The position numbers and the translations under genes were made by a program. From Molanna angustata (lineage: Eukaryota > Arthropoda > Insecta > Trichoptera > Molannidae), in the NCBI GenBank assembly GCA_963576475.1, contig OY754980.1, positions 29,054,563-29,118,562 of the forward strand: a stretch of DNA of 64,000 nucleotides. The letters are read 5' to 3'. Below are positions 41,111-51,948 of the stretch, piece by piece. Positions within the stretch are counted from its first letter, which is position 1; every line of letters begins with the position of its first letter. The notes beneath the pieces are model-generated. The model made no database searches, was not told the DNA's origin, and saw only the letters and a program-made list of their open reading frames with translations.

Positions 41111-42427
41111 CATTTCATTTCCGTGTCCAAGGTCATCCGCCTACACTGTGTCCCTCCAGTAATTTGCAGCCATAATTCCATTTTCATTGGCCTGCCACAA
41201 ATCCTCTTCAGAGCACCCTCCCTCCATAAGCGGGCAGCTCAGTAGGTGCGACATACTCTGCGTCTCTCCACACTCACATGCCGTGTCCTGGTCCGCCTCC
41301 AGCATTCCCCATCTATCCAGGTTCACCTTGCACCTTCCTACACCCGTCCTCAGCCTGTTTAGGGATTTCCAGGCTGTATAAGGCAGTAGGTGACCCGCCG
41401 GGAGTACCTCTGCTGGTTCACGAAAGCTCTCACCTTCTATCCGTTCCTTCCACAGCTCAACTCTTCTCTTTTCGCTGGTTGAGTTTAAAGATATTGTATT
41501 CCTGAGGAAGCTGTTTCTAGATTTGAGTCTTGAGGGCGGGAGGATGTGACCATATAGCGGATGTCGAGAGTCATTCTGCTGTTTCATCTTTTCCTCTTCA
41601 GAGGCTACAACTCTTCTTATATGTGGTGGTGCTATTCCAGTTAGTAATTGGATTTTTTCCACATTAGTAGGTTTAAGACACCCCGTAATTAGTCTGTTGG
41701 TTTCATTCAAAGCAACATCTACGTTTCTGGCATGGGGAGATTGGAACCAGACTGGAGCCGCATATTCCCCTGCCGAGTAGCAGAGAGCAAGTCCCGAAGT
41801 TCTAAGAATGGATGGTTGTGCCCCCCATTTTGTTCCGACGAGCTTTCGGATGATATTGTTCCGAGTACCAATTTTTCCCCTGGTGTTAAGACAGTGTTGC
41901 TTAAAAGAGAGTGTCCTGTCTAGCACTACGCCGAGGTACTTTGGGTTTTCGCAATTTTCTAGATTCTTTCCCTCCCATGTGATGTTAAGTTTCCTCTTTG
42001 CATCCCGATTTCTCAGGTGAAAGGTACATAGTTGTGTCTTTGCTGGATTGGGTTTGAGATTATTGTTTTTGTAGTATTTGGACAATTCATTCAAGGCTCT
42101 TGACAATTTGATCTCTACGTTTATAAAGTTATCATCTTGTGCCACGATTGCCGTGTCATCAGCGTAGATAAATTGCTTTACGTCATAGAGTATTGGTTGA
42201 TCATTTGTGTAAATGTTATACATAACTGGGGCCAGAACACTACCCTGTGGAAGGCCATTCTTTTGATTTCTCCAGCGGCTATTTTTTCCTTGCAGGGAAA
42301 CATAGAATCGTCTATTTTGTAGGAGTGTACCGACAAAGGACGTCAGCTTAAAATCCCTGGTAAGGTTGTATAATTTCATAAGGAGCCTCTGGTGGTTAAC
42401 TGTGTCATACGCTGCTGTGAGGTCCAC
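41111..42427 (-). mobile_element. LINE J (Jockey/CR1-like), 11-bp TSD
   Basis: AAATGTAATTT is present at 41100-41110 and 42428-42438. The minus-strand element starts inside RT motif A and ends after the stop codon with a short (GAAAT)n tail at 41111-41122. Together with the unbroken frame this indicates a young, 5'-truncated insertion. Confidence 0.9.
41141..42427 (-). CDS. LINE J reverse transcriptase, C-terminal 428 codons
   Basis: Uninterrupted frame from the truncation point to a natural stop. Motifs in order: DLTAAYDTVNHQRLL (RT motif A with catalytic D, residues ~2-16), GLPQGSVLAPVMYNIYTND (motif B, ~59), FIYADDTAIVAQ with YADD (~87), LKPNPAKTQLCTFHLR (~127), PKYLGVVLDRTLSFKQH (~163), a thumb region, and a C-terminal cysteine/histidine motif CECGETQSMSHLLSC (~391). 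It encodes no endonuclease. The first codon is GTG at the TSD edge, so the listed start is not a real initiation site. Confidence 0.85.
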   Translation of the reverse strand: MDLTAAYDTVNHQRLLMKLYNLTRDFKLTSFVGTLLQNRRFYVSLQGKNSRWRNQKNGLPQGSVLAPVMYNIYTNDQPILYDVKQFIYADDTAIVAQDDNFINVEIKLSRALNELSKYYKNNNLKPNPAKTQLCTFHLRNRDAKRKLNITWEGKNLENCENPKYLGVVLDRTLSFKQHCLNTRGKIGTRNNIIRKLVGTKWGAQPSILRTSGLALCYSAGEYAAPVWFQSPHARNVDVALNETNRLITGCLKPTNVEKIQLLTGIAPPHIRRVVASEEEKMKQQNDSRHPLYGHILPPSRLKSRNSFLRNTISLNSTSEKRRVELWKERIEGESFREPAEVLPAGHLLPYTAWKSLNRLRTGVGRCKVNLDRWGMLEADQDTACECGETQSMSHLLSCPLMEGGCSEEDLWQANENGIMAANYWRDTV

Positions 42428-42438
42428 AAATGTAATTT

Positions 42439-44224
42439 ATCATACAAGTGTCTTTTTAGGTTATATTTTCATCGAAAGACAACAATTGGGCAGTGGAGTA
42501 AATAATGCTCTCTGACCTTTTATTAGAAACTTCGAATGATATTTCTCTATAACCTCTTTATGAATGCATATTGTCATCAGATAATAGACATCACAGAAAC
42601 ATATAGAAGTCATTTTACCACAGATAAAAATAGAAGTTAACAGATACTATAGCTTTACTGTCAGAGCGTTTTTACTTCGACAATTATATAGAGCATTTGG
42701 AGCGTACACTCGACGTTGAATCTGAATGTGACAGTGTCTTTCGAGCGTCTGTTTCCGGTTATTCTGAACGGCTTAGAGCGTCACTAAATGCACTCGGCAG
42801 CCAGTTTCATTAAAAGCAGCAAAAGGACCCTTTAGTTAAAGGTTCTTTAAAAATGTAAGGTCCCCATTAAGTCTTCGATTTTCATAAGTAATGATGCCAC
42901 GAACTTTAGCAAAAGGCAGATATGTCTCCAAAATACCTGAAAGTTGACAATATTGCTATCAAAATCTATGTAAATAACTAATAGCATAAGTAAATATTTC
43001 TGTCAACTACCATATATTATACCTAATATGTGATTTCTGTGATCCTTGGATATGTTTTTAGGAATCGAAATCTATCGAAAAATTCTCCTCAATTCTACTT
43101 TTCCATGTGGTCGATTCTTTTCCTATACACTATTCACCGCCGTGCCACAGTATCACCGTACGCATTTTCTAATTAGCTTGAAGATAAAAACGTCATTTTG
43201 TTTAATTATTTATAAATATTGTCTAAATAATAATAAAACTATTGAATATTAGTAAGTACAGTTAACATTCACTTGACAATATTGAAGTCAACAAGAACTG
43301 CCTTGAACACTATATCATATTGCAGCACACTCTGGTGGTAAAAAATTAACTTCCCTAAAATAAGATTTAGTGAGTAAAGTACGAAGACACTGGACTTTAA
43401 AATAAAGTGAACTTTAAGTGACATTATGAAACGCATTTTTTAAAGTCGACATTAAGTTTCCTTTCATTTTTATGAATCTGGCTGTCGGCGTTTATTGTGA
43501 ATGCAACCATTGATAATTAGGCTGTAGGTAGGTAGCGTAACTAGATTGAAATTACATTTATTTTTTTTGGATTCGCTGATTTGACGAATAATCTTTTGTT
43601 TTAAAAGGGAAACGTAAAAAGGTTTGGAAATGCGACGATGGAAGTCATAATACATATATTAAAATACATTCGTAAGTAATGCATTTATTTATTCTGTGCC
43701 TTTCCCGTTACAGCCGTCGCGTGTTTTTTATTGTATTAAATTACATCTCTCTGAAAGATAATCACTTTCTTTGTGGTCCCCCACTTTAGAGATATTTTCG
43801 TAGATTGTGTGGAGATATGCGAACAACACCAATTCTAAATATTTGACTAGCTGTACCTAAAGGGCATAGCAGTATGAAAGTACTACTGAGCACACACTGC
43901 TGCACAATATTGACACAATGATATTGCGCAAACACACTTTGTATGAACGTTCAGTACCTACAGAAGTGCCGAAAGTGTCAGATATAGTAAAGTAAAGGAT
44001 AGATGTATGTATGTATATAGAAACTACCGTTTGACTTCCGGGCACACGTATTGACACGAATCAACAATACGCATCAGGTGGGTAGGTATCTACTGTTGTA
44101 TGCACAGTACAAATAAAGGGATTTAAACGATTCAACGTAATTATTTCAAGTAATCGATATTTGATCTATGAGTATGTATGTATAATTTGCTTATCCGTGT
44201 ATTAGCGAAGGCTATACAGGAATC
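42439..44224. other. No gene recognised
   Basis: Mostly unique AT-rich sequence. Frames at 43046, 43470 and 43857 are short and featureless. No tail or hairpin of the known families is seen. Confidence 0.35.
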
Positions 44225-44330
44225 CATTGCAGAATTTGGGAGAAGGATCCTCAAGAACAGTCGACGGTCCTGCGAGAGATAGTTATGGTTGGCGTCGTCG
44301 ATACAACAGAGAGCTTTACCTATGGTTAGG
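44225..44330 (+). pseudogene. LINE B-type fragment
   Basis: TVDGPARDSYGWRRRYNREL + YLW matches the GPVKDEEGWRRRYNRE block of RTE-like ORFs. Both ends lost. Confidence 0.55.
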
Positions 44331-44994
44331 GGTATATTTTTTATTGATTGTTTAAAAGGATTATTTATCAGAAGGATAATATTATATGTGCGTGTTCAAA
44401 AGATTTATTATTTCACCCTTTGAACGCGTAAATCGACTAAAGTCGCCCGAATTTTTCCCCTTTCGACGCGTAAATCGACTATAGTCCATGGCTTGTAAAA
44501 CACGTTACCTTTGGTTGCGATAAAAAAAAAATTTAAATTAAATTTTTTGAGCCCCAGTCCCAGATTAAAAAAAATTAAAAGGAATTTTATAGAATACTTT
44601 ATTTTTTATTGAAAATTTGCATTTTTCAGATCAAATTTTATTTTTTGCCTAACGCGTTCAATAGGTTAAACATCTACCTCTAATGTGATATTTCAAAAGT
44701 CAGTCAGTTCGAAATTATATTCTCAATTTAAATGGTGAAGGGTTTCAAATAAAATATTACGTACATTAACATTATTATATTCTTGTGAACATTAATATTA
44801 TAAAACAAGTATTATAATAATTCAGTTGTACGGGTCGGGATAAATAAAACTACGATAAACGCGACACTGTATTCAATTAGACGGCTGACGCATGAATGAA
44901 AGTGCTCGATTGGTTTATACGAACGGCGATATTCTGTAGTTCGTCAATCTTCGAGAACTGTCGAGTCCAATTCGATCAGTTCTATCAAGGCGGG
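44331..44994. other. No gene; 44-bp direct repeat at 44423-44487
   Basis: ACGCGTAAATCGACTAAAGTC and ACGCGTAAATCGACTATAGTC are spaced 44 bp, each within a CCCTTTGAACG/CCCTTTCGACG context. Confidence 0.4.
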
Positions 44995-45112
44995 ATGATA
45001 GACCGAGATGGGCTGGTCACATTCATGTGGACTACGAAAACCCAGTAAAACGTCTCACTCTCTCCACACCACAAAGACGAAGAAGACAACGTGCCATTTA
45101 GCTCAAGAAAAG
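44995..45112 (+). pseudogene. LINE fragment, decayed
   Basis: RDDRPRWAGHIHVDYENPVK + RLTLSTPQRRRRQR resembles the RWAGHV..NPVKR..GRRRRGR part of an RTE-like C-terminus. Confidence 0.45.
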
Positions 45113-45180
45113 ATATCTCAATGTATGGAAGTGACAGTTGTCACGTGACTGGCAACTGTCACATCTATACATTGAGTTAT
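45113..45180. repeat. 30-bp inverted repeat with ACGTGACT loop
   Basis: The left arm ATATCTCAATGTATGGAAGT.. pairs with the right arm ending ..ATACATTGAGTTAT at 26 of 30 positions; the loop is 8 nt. CTGTCAC/GTGACAG cores are perfect. Possibly a small fold-back element. It lies just downstream of a LINE fragment. Confidence 0.8.
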
Positions 45181-46194
45181 CGTTGTCTAGGGAGGCAGGA
45201 AGGCCTTCTTTCCACCCGTAACATAACATAATATAAAATAGACACTGCACCTATCATACACCGCACAATGATAGTGTATTGTAGTTAGAAAATATTTACT
45301 AACACCATACGTATTTTATCTACCTATAACTGTTATGCATAGAAATATTTGGGAATTCTCGCCTGTATCTGTGCTAAATAAAATAGATACAGGCTTTAAG
45401 AACTGCTAATAAAATTCTCTCTGGAACTATTCACTTGAAACTGAAAGACCATTCAAGAGATGAAGATCAGTCCTCACCATCTTAGAATACATGGTTTATG
45501 TGTCACAGATCGTAAGATAGAATAAAAGAAAAAATATATTTGTATTTATATCTGATGAATAATCTATTATGAGGAAAATAACGTAATACCTAGCATATAT
45601 TTTCTGCTGACCATTTTGAGTACAACACGACTTATAATTGTAATTTTTGAGAAAAAAAACACCGCGTACCTAATGCTTTGATATTTTGTATTATATGTAC
45701 ATATTCAAATGTTGAGAGAATATGACAAAATGTACAAAAAATATATATGTACGCGTTATTCGCTATTCTTCATTCATTTTTATGTTTTTTTTTTTGACAT
45801 CATATTATTTATTCAACTACAAACTTGGTTGCTAGACCAGTGTATAAAATAGCATAATATGTCGAATTATTATCTCACAATTTTTGCTAGATAAACATTT
45901 GAAAGATCATACGGTAAGTTTACTGTATAATATTTTACTTGAGCAAAAAATAGACGTCTCTCATTTATGGCATTTAAGTAAATATTTAGATTCCATAGAA
46001 AATACTTACATGTGTTGTGTCCAGGTCCGCGTGTTTGAAATGTTAAGATGCACTGGGCGCTGATATAACTAGGACGTTAATAATAAATCAGTAGAACGTG
46101 CTTAATAATAGGTGCGTAAATAATAGGAAAGCATACAATTTTACAAGATAATTTAAATGAAATTTAAAGTTATTTATTTATTTATTTATTTATT
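45181..46194. other. No gene; small hairpin at 45361-45394
   Basis: GCCTGTATCT..AGATACAGGC is a 10-bp stem around an AATAAAAT loop. Otherwise AT-rich. Confidence 0.35.
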
Positions 46195-46412
46195 TTTTAC
46201 TTCTCAGGCAACTAACAGGTACTATGTCAAATATAATTTAAACATGCACCCAGTAACAAGTTGCCACATTCTGGAGACTTACGATATTAATCGTCTCACA
46301 GATCCAGACTGAAAACACAATTAAAAACTGTGTCTCCACCGGGAATCGAACCCGGGACCCTTGGATCAGCAGTCAGATACCTAACCAACTGAGCCACGAA
46401 GGCCGACAAAAT
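46195..46412 (-). mobile_element. SINE2, best-preserved copy
   Basis: The minus-strand head is GTCGGCCTTCGTGGCTCAGT + TGGTTAGG (A box) with B box GGGTTCGATTCCCGGTGG; body GTCTGGATCTGTGAGACGAT; the element ends ACAGGTACT in inverse order near 46205 with an AAAT tail (TTTA run 46168-46192). Consistent with RNA polymerase III transcription and LINE-mediated insertion. Confidence 0.88.
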
Positions 46413-46721
46413 GTTAAATGTTAAATTATGTTAAGCTTGAAAATATGCTAGGTATATTCGTAATAGGTATTCAAGAGTAACTATTAAAACGTTATTAGGT
46501 TTGGATTTAGGCTTAGGGAAGCGAAAGATAAACGGGTTAAATTTTTAGAATTGGAAAGAAGAGACTTTATTTTATTTTACGTATTTTTTATTTCATCAAT
46601 CCACGTAAAAAAATAATTAATAATTTCTCAAGAAAATTACAGGTTTTAATAGCATATTTATTAAATCAACTGTAATAAAGATCTGTATGGTTGCATGGCT
46701 ATTTCCACTGATTCACAGTAA
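46413..46721. other. No gene seen
   Basis: Nothing recognised. Confidence 0.4.
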
Positions 46722-46830
46722 GTTCATCGAAAATCAATTCACCGAAAGAAAATTCATCGAAAACGAGTTCGTCGAAAACAAATTCATCGAATGATCAATT
46801 CATGGAATCGCCAATTCATCGATTTTTTAT
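46722..46830. repeat. Degenerate ~16-17-bp repeat (ATTCATCGAAAAC)
   Basis: GTTCATCGAAAATC, ATTCACCGAAAGAAA, ATTCATCGAAAACGA, GTTCGTCGAAAACAA, ATTCATCGAATGATC and so on: about six diverged units. Confidence 0.75.
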
Positions 46831-47285
46831 TATAGATATTTGAAAGAAACGCCAAGGGGACTGGCAAACTGAAAAGCATTAAGGGAGCATATAAACCTAA
46901 TCACCCCGATTTCAAATCAAATTCCTCAAATATGTTTAACAGTGTGTTTCTAGAAAAAATACCATAAGTGTTTTCAATATTTCGCTAGTGAATGTTCCTC
47001 ACACAATTTTCAAATTCAGCGTAAACTCCCCTAAATTTTTTTAAATATCCTTTTTTACAGCAATTTTTAAAAATTACTCCATAACTATGTGTCGTAGAGA
47101 AATAAATCTTGTATATGCTAATAAAGTGCATAAAATCAAAGTGAATGGCCTATAAAGTTTTTTCATTTGAAGGAAGGTGTGCTCTTGAAATGAAAAAAAT
47201 TGTCAAATTTTGGATTTCCGACAATTTAAATCACGTATAAACATTTTTTAACGCACGCGATAGTTACCTTTACTAACGCGTAACT
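46831..47285. other. No gene seen
   Basis: Nothing recognised. Confidence 0.4.
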
Positions 47286-47790
47286 TCATAGTGCATTAGT
47301 CTTAAGCAATTTACTGAAGGCCCCAAAACTCTGCTCTCCACGCACTTCCGAAGGCAATTTATTCCATTTGATAGGTCCGTTAATACTGAAATCTCCCCTC
47401 CCAACGCTACGTAGTGCGCTTCTTCGGAAGAGTAAAATGGACCCAAATCCTAATAGCTGGCGTCCCCTACGTAGACATGTTAAAAAAAAAGAGTAAGTCG
47501 CTTTATTGGTTCCATCCAAATTCCTTTAAAGAATTGGTATTCTGTGATTATGGCGATCTCAATATTAAGCATCTCTCTGGTGGTAGATTTGACACAGTTC
47601 TGGAAAAAGTGCGAGACCAAGTCATGCAGAGCCATAAAAACCATCAAGCACGCTTTGTAGTCTATTCGCTCTGGACACCTCAACCAGTGAGCTCGTTTAG
47701 GAGAGGTGTTATGTGGCATCCTTTCGTACGATCTCAAATAAAAATATGGAAATATGACGAAGATAAAAAATATGTATCCACATTTCTTCT
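47286..47790 (-). pseudogene. LINE K (CR1-like) C-terminus, split by LINE C tail
   Basis: The minus strand reads HNTSPKRAHWLRCPERIDYK + ACLMVFMALHDL (the HWLPVxERIxYK..KALxGL block of CR1-like ORFs), then after the LINE C insert GDFSINGPIKWNKLPSEVRG and FSKLLKTNAL (the WNxLPxxVR..FKxxLK end). The pieces are in register once 47395-47484 is removed. The plus-strand 126-codon frame 47414-47794 is a shadow. Confidence 0.78.
47395..47484 (+). mobile_element. LINE C 3' tail only, ~90 bp
   Basis: CTCCCAACGCTACGTAGTGC to TACGTAGACATGTTAAAAAA is identical, bar one base, to the end of the long LINE C copy (51063-51153). An extreme 5' truncation inside LINE K. Confidence 0.88.
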
Positions 47791-47954
47791 TTAATTTTAT
47801 TATTTTATTTATTATTTTTCACAAAAAATATAAGTAAGTTGGTTTTGGACCGAGAATAAAAGATGTTTTCAATATTCCTATTAAATGAAATTTTCAAATA
47901 TTTATTTTAAATTATTTTAAAAGTTAATTTTCTGGACTGGATATGCTGACTGGT

Positions 47955-48035
47955 AGAAATAAATTGCCATCTGGCAATAAACTCGCCCCTAAAGGTGTGA
48001 GGAAGTGTTATAATAAATAAATAAACAAGTACAAC
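47955..48035 (+). repeat. Retroelement tail with TTGCCATCTGGCAA hairpin
   Basis: AAATTGCCATCTGGCAATAA, CTCGCCCCTAAAGGTGTGAG, then an AATAAATAAATAAA tail. The best version of this tail motif in the window. Confidence 0.55.
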
Positions 48036-48561
48036 GGGTGCTAAAGACCCAACCCTGGTTATGTAGGTACTTATTGGTACAACGCTTTGGTCTTTTGACT
48101 GACTCAAATAATGTGCATGTGTGTTTAAACATTAAACAAGAATTTAACTGGAAACAAATTATAATCTAAACAAAGTCATTTGTTAAAGATACAAGGGTTA
48201 AACTTGCGGAGAGACTGATGTGAACATATTAAAATTTATACCAAGGCCAAGTTGGTTTAAAAAGCTGAAAGGGAATTTAGAAAAGTCAAACATGGGCATG
48301 ACGGGCTCCTTCGATTACGGTTAAAGGTACAGATACAGATACGGTTATAGGTACAGATACATATACGGTTACAGTCACAGTTATAGTACATATAGTTAGG
48401 TATTTTAGGTAGGTTCTTTGTCGACCAGACACAAAAAAACTAACACTTTAATACAAGTGTTTATTTACAACTAATTAATTATACCCACTGATAAAGCATA
48501 TATGAACGATAATTTGGCAATTTGACATTTTGTCGCAGCCAGTAGGATAGGTGTTATTTTC
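48036..48561. other. No gene; ~24-bp repeat at 48313-48390
   Basis: TACGGTTATAGGTACAGATA-type units occur about three times, decaying to the right. Confidence 0.45.
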
Positions 48562-48995
48562 ATGCATACATACCATCACGCAATGTCCCTTACTGGGTAA
48601 CCAGAGAGAACCGAGCGCCATGCTTCTCTATTTTTGCACATATTCCTGACTTCCTTTACATCAATGCATCGTCTCATAGATGCACGTATATTGTTCAAGC
48701 TTCTTATGTTTCCTTCTTTCATAATATCATTCACCCCCTTTTCTGGGGCTGCCCCTGCTACTCACTCCATCTCTTACACCTATGTATTTTTTTTTTGGTC
48801 TGTCGTTCATCTTTCATTCTATCAGTATGTAAAAACCACCTCAAGGCATTCACTTTCATTTAACTCATAATATCCTTCTTTATCTTGTATTCTCTCCTTA
48901 CATTCTCATTTTTATTCTATCATATATCGTTCTATTACTTACTCTTTTTAGTGATCTCATATCCATAGCGTTTATTCTATAATCTTGTGTCTTTT
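48562..48995 (-). pseudogene. LINE A, 5'-truncated, decayed
   Basis: It starts GCATACATACCATCACGCAA and follows LINE A backwards to the AVEMRSL region at ~48980 (GATCTCATATCCATAGCGTT). Several indels; no long frame. Confidence 0.75.
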
Positions 48996-49179
48996 GGATA
49001 CCATTGAGCGCGAATGTTGCAAATTTTAGATACCTAAAATATTTTTGTTGAAGATATCGATTTTTTACTAACACAATAATCTCACAATAAGAGTTTTTTG
49101 AATTCTCTATATTCTTAGTCAGTTTTGGGGGTTATGAAATGGGGAATTTGTGATAGAAAAACGAGATTATTCATCATTG

Positions 49180-49505
49180 CGGGCCTTGGCCTCCTCCACC
49201 ATTCCTCACCATCTCCCTCTATCCTGACATGCTTCCCTCCAGTTCCTTACACCAACAGCCTCCACATCCCGCTGCACGCCATCCAGCCATCGAAGCTTGG
49301 GACTACCAACGTTTCGTCTATCTTATGACTTTGTGTGCAGGACCCTTTTTGGCACTCTTTCATCGTCCATTCTTTCGACGTGTCCTGCCCATCGTAGCCT
49401 CCTTATTTTTATCACATTTATAATGTTGGGCTTATTATAAATATTGTAGATGTCATCGTTGTGTCGTATTCTCCAAGCTCCGTTTACGAGATTATTGCCG
49501 TATGG
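49180..49505 (-). pseudogene. LINE B-type fragment
   Basis: The minus frame reads NGAWRIRHNDDIYNIYNKPN, IKIRRLRWAGHVERMDDERV + PKRVLHTK. Beyond a stop it continues in other frames to EEWWRRPRPA. Typical RTE-like C-terminus. It abuts the end of a SINE3 copy. Confidence 0.78.
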
Positions 49506-49665
49506 CAAATTCTTCCAACCAACCAGTGTTTCCAGCTCAGAAAAACAATATCAGCGCGAGAAATGAATTTAAATTAATTTCTCCTCTGTTGGGAATCGGA
49601 CCCAGGACGCCCGCACGGAAACAAAACGACTAACCAACTATTTACCACGGCTGTCGGCACATGAT
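49506..49665 (-). mobile_element. SINE3 (third tRNA-like SINE)
   Basis: The minus strand reads CCGTGGTAAATAGTTGGTTA (A box region), CTGGGTCCGATTCCCAACAG (B box), body ATTTCTCGCGCTGATATTG, CTGGTTGGTTGGAAGAATTT and a TTGCCATACGGCAATAA end. A related copy is at 55850-55995. Confidence 0.7.
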
Positions 49666-49958
49666 CATATAACGGTCATCGTAACGATATTATTTATTTT
49701 ATAACCATTCACGTTTGTAGTAAAATTCAAAAAGGGGATTCACTGTAATTCGAAACCACAAAAAAATAATAAAAAACAGCTTAGAGGAATCTTTGGGGAG
49801 TCTCTTAATTATTGAGATCTCTATTACGATGTGGTAGACTATAAATAGATGCTCATAATATCCCCTAACATTGACGCCACTTACTGAAGCAACTGTTTGG
49901 AACGTAAGGGAATTATTAGTTATATATTTGGTTTTATCAATTCTCTCATACATACATA

Positions 49959-50022
49959 TCCGAAAACTATGATAATGGAATATAGTGGAAGCACTATTCA
50001 AAGCTGGTGCCTCATAGCATTT
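49959..50022 (-). mobile_element. SINE R head fragment
   Basis: AGTGGAAGCACTATTCAAAG + CTGGTGCCTCATAGC matches the head of SINE R (52340-52378). Confidence 0.65.
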
Positions 50023-50106
50023 ATTTGGAACTCAGCTTTTATTTGTTTTATTTAACATCCTTTTTTAATAATATTATAAATAAATTTATAAAATACATAA
50101 TTGCTC

Positions 50107-51160
50107 TTCTTCTCCCCATTCCATAAATGCGGGAGTCCCTCAAGGGTCCATTCTATCTCCAACCCTATTCCTCCTACATATCAATGACTTGCTCTTACGC
50201 GCCCCCATCCACTGTTACGCTGATGACAGCACAGTCCATGACAATTTCTCTTTTGACAAGCCTCCTAAACAGAGTGAAATATCAGAAGCCCGGAAAGACC
50301 TTCATCAAAAAATAAATAGCTACCTCCACTCAATCAATACCTGGGGTGAAAGTAATCTTGTTTCATTTAACGTCTCAAAAACCCAAGCCTGTCTAATTTC
50401 TGCGAAGAGAAACCCCAATGAATTGCAAGTGTCTTTCAACGGAAGCACCCTACCTAACAGCAGCTCTATAGACCTGCTTGGAGTATCTATAACGAACCAA
50501 TTACACTACAAGGGCTCCATCGAAGCTAAGGTGAAACTCGCCTCCAAAAAATTGAGCGTACTATATAGAGCGCGCAGATATTTTACTAAGACCCAGATCT
50601 GTATACTCTACAAAGCGCAAATACGCCCAATTATTGAATATGGCAGTCACCTCTGGAGTGGCGCCCCCCAATACCTACTGAATACCCTCGACGCTGTCCA
50701 AAGGCGTGCTATACGTCTGATTGATGATCCATCACTGACTGATGGATTGCAATCACTAGAACACAGACGCAGAGTCGGTATTTTAAGTTTATTCTATAGA
50801 TACTACCACGGGAATTGCTCAGAAGAAATTGCATCTTTGGTCCCTCCTCCACCCACTCGCAACAGAGTCACTCGCTTCACTCAATCGCAGCATCCATTCA
50901 CAGTGGACCTTCAACATATACGAACAAGTCACTTCTCGAACTCCTTTATTAATACAGCAGCCCGACTGTGGAACGATCTTCCGAATTCTGTGTTTCCATC
51001 TTCGTACAACCCGGGTCTTTTTAAAATCCGAATTAATAAACTCTTTTCTAGATTGCAAACCCCTCCCAACGCTACGTAGTGCGATTCTTCGGAAGAGTAA
51101 AATGGACCCAAATCCTAATAGCTGGCGTCCCCTACGTAGACATGTTAAAAAAAAAAATTA
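50107..51160 (+). mobile_element. LINE C (CR1/Jockey-like), 5'-truncated
   Basis: It starts inside RT motif B and ends with 3' UTR CAACGCTACGTAGTGCGATT .. CCCTACGTAGACATGTTAAA and an A run. TACGTAG occurs twice in the UTR, at ~51073 and ~51133. The 3' end is shared exactly with 47395-47484. Confidence 0.85.
50189..51079 (+). CDS. LINE C reverse transcriptase, C-terminal ~296 codons
   Basis: The frame is open upstream of the first ATG and there reads NAGVPQGSILSPTLFLLHIN (RT motif B). Within the listed frame: CYADDSTVHDN with catalytic YADD (residue ~10), SWNVSKT-like SFNVSKTQACLIS (~75), SIDLLGVSITNQLHYKGSIE (~98), KTQICILYKAQIRPIIEYGS (~137), LDAVQRRAIRLIDDPSL (~167), and ARLWNDLPNSVFPSSYNPGL + FKIRINK (~258), the classic CR1/Jockey C-terminal block. 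Ends PPNAT. No endonuclease. The frame is unbroken, so this is a recent insertion; the ATG is not native. Confidence 0.82.
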   Translation: MLLRAPIHCYADDSTVHDNFSFDKPPKQSEISEARKDLHQKINSYLHSINTWGESNLVSFNVSKTQACLISAKRNPNELQVSFNGSTLPNSSSIDLLGVSITNQLHYKGSIEAKVKLASKKLSVLYRARRYFTKTQICILYKAQIRPIIEYGSHLWSGAPQYLLNTLDAVQRRAIRLIDDPSLTDGLQSLEHRRRVGILSLFYRYYHGNCSEEIASLVPPPPTRNRVTRFTQSQHPFTVDLQHIRTSHFSNSFINTAARLWNDLPNSVFPSSYNPGLFKIRINKLFSRLQTPPNAT

Positions 51161-51530
51161 TATACTATGATAAAATTGTTACATTACCTCCTCAAACAGA
51201 TAAAATCTTGTACTTGATGAGGGAATCATTTGAGATTAGATAATACAATAGATATATAGTGATATAACGGTGAAAAAAAAATCAAAAAACAAATATACAT
51301 AAAAAAACCAATAGAAAACGATTTGGTCATATCAATATTCAAAACAATTTTGGTCATATCAATAGATATGTATATCATTACATACACCAGCTAAGATTGT
51401 GAAATGTTTTATCAGTCTTTGTTTGAACTTTTTAAAATCATTAATCTGTTTTATTTCATCTGGGAGGCAATTGAAATTCTTTATTCACATATAAATGTAA
51501 TTGACTAGTATTATATTTATGAATTATAAA
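51161..51530 (-). pseudogene. LINE D-like 3' fragment
   Basis: The minus strand reads LKNFNCLPDEIKQINDFKKF + KQRLIKHF (the LPxEI..FKxxLK end of CR1-like ORFs), followed by an AT-rich UTR with ATGACCAAAAT repeats and a CCCTCATC..GAGGAGG hairpin at 51184-51222. It abuts the LINE C A-tail, tail to tail. Confidence 0.65.
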
Positions 51531-51948
51531 TTTCTTCGGAATCGTACTGACATATTTTTTTTAAACTTTTGCAATACATTATCTTTAAAAAATTGTAAAA
51601 TTGACGTTTTTTTATAAATATTTAGAATTAGAACTCTTGTTTGGAATAAAAACTAATTCTTTTTTAAATTTATTTTCTAAGGCTTATAATTAGAAGAAAA
51701 TCAATTCAAAACAATATTATACATGTTCTCATTACCTGTGGCAAATACTTTGCGAAGAAGCTTAATGCACGGTAACAATTCAAACCTGAAAACTTATTTT
51801 TTTTTATCAAATAATTAATGTAATTATATAGGTATAATCAAGGTTTTATTTTTCAAACCTACTTTTCAAAAGTTGTATTTATCAATAGATGAAGTAAGTA
51901 TTGTTATATATCTTGTAGGTATTAATAAAAAAAACACCAATAAGTAAT
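51531..51948. other. AT-rich DNA, no gene seen
   Basis: Nothing recognised. Confidence 0.4.

Noticed and set aside
46330..46410. tRNA gene on the minus strand
   Set aside because: Good A and B boxes, but the anticodon stem does not pair and the sequence recurs with a shared body (SINE2).
47414..47794. 126-codon plus-strand gene
   Set aside because: Shadow of the CR1-like LINE K frame on the minus strand plus a LINE C tail.
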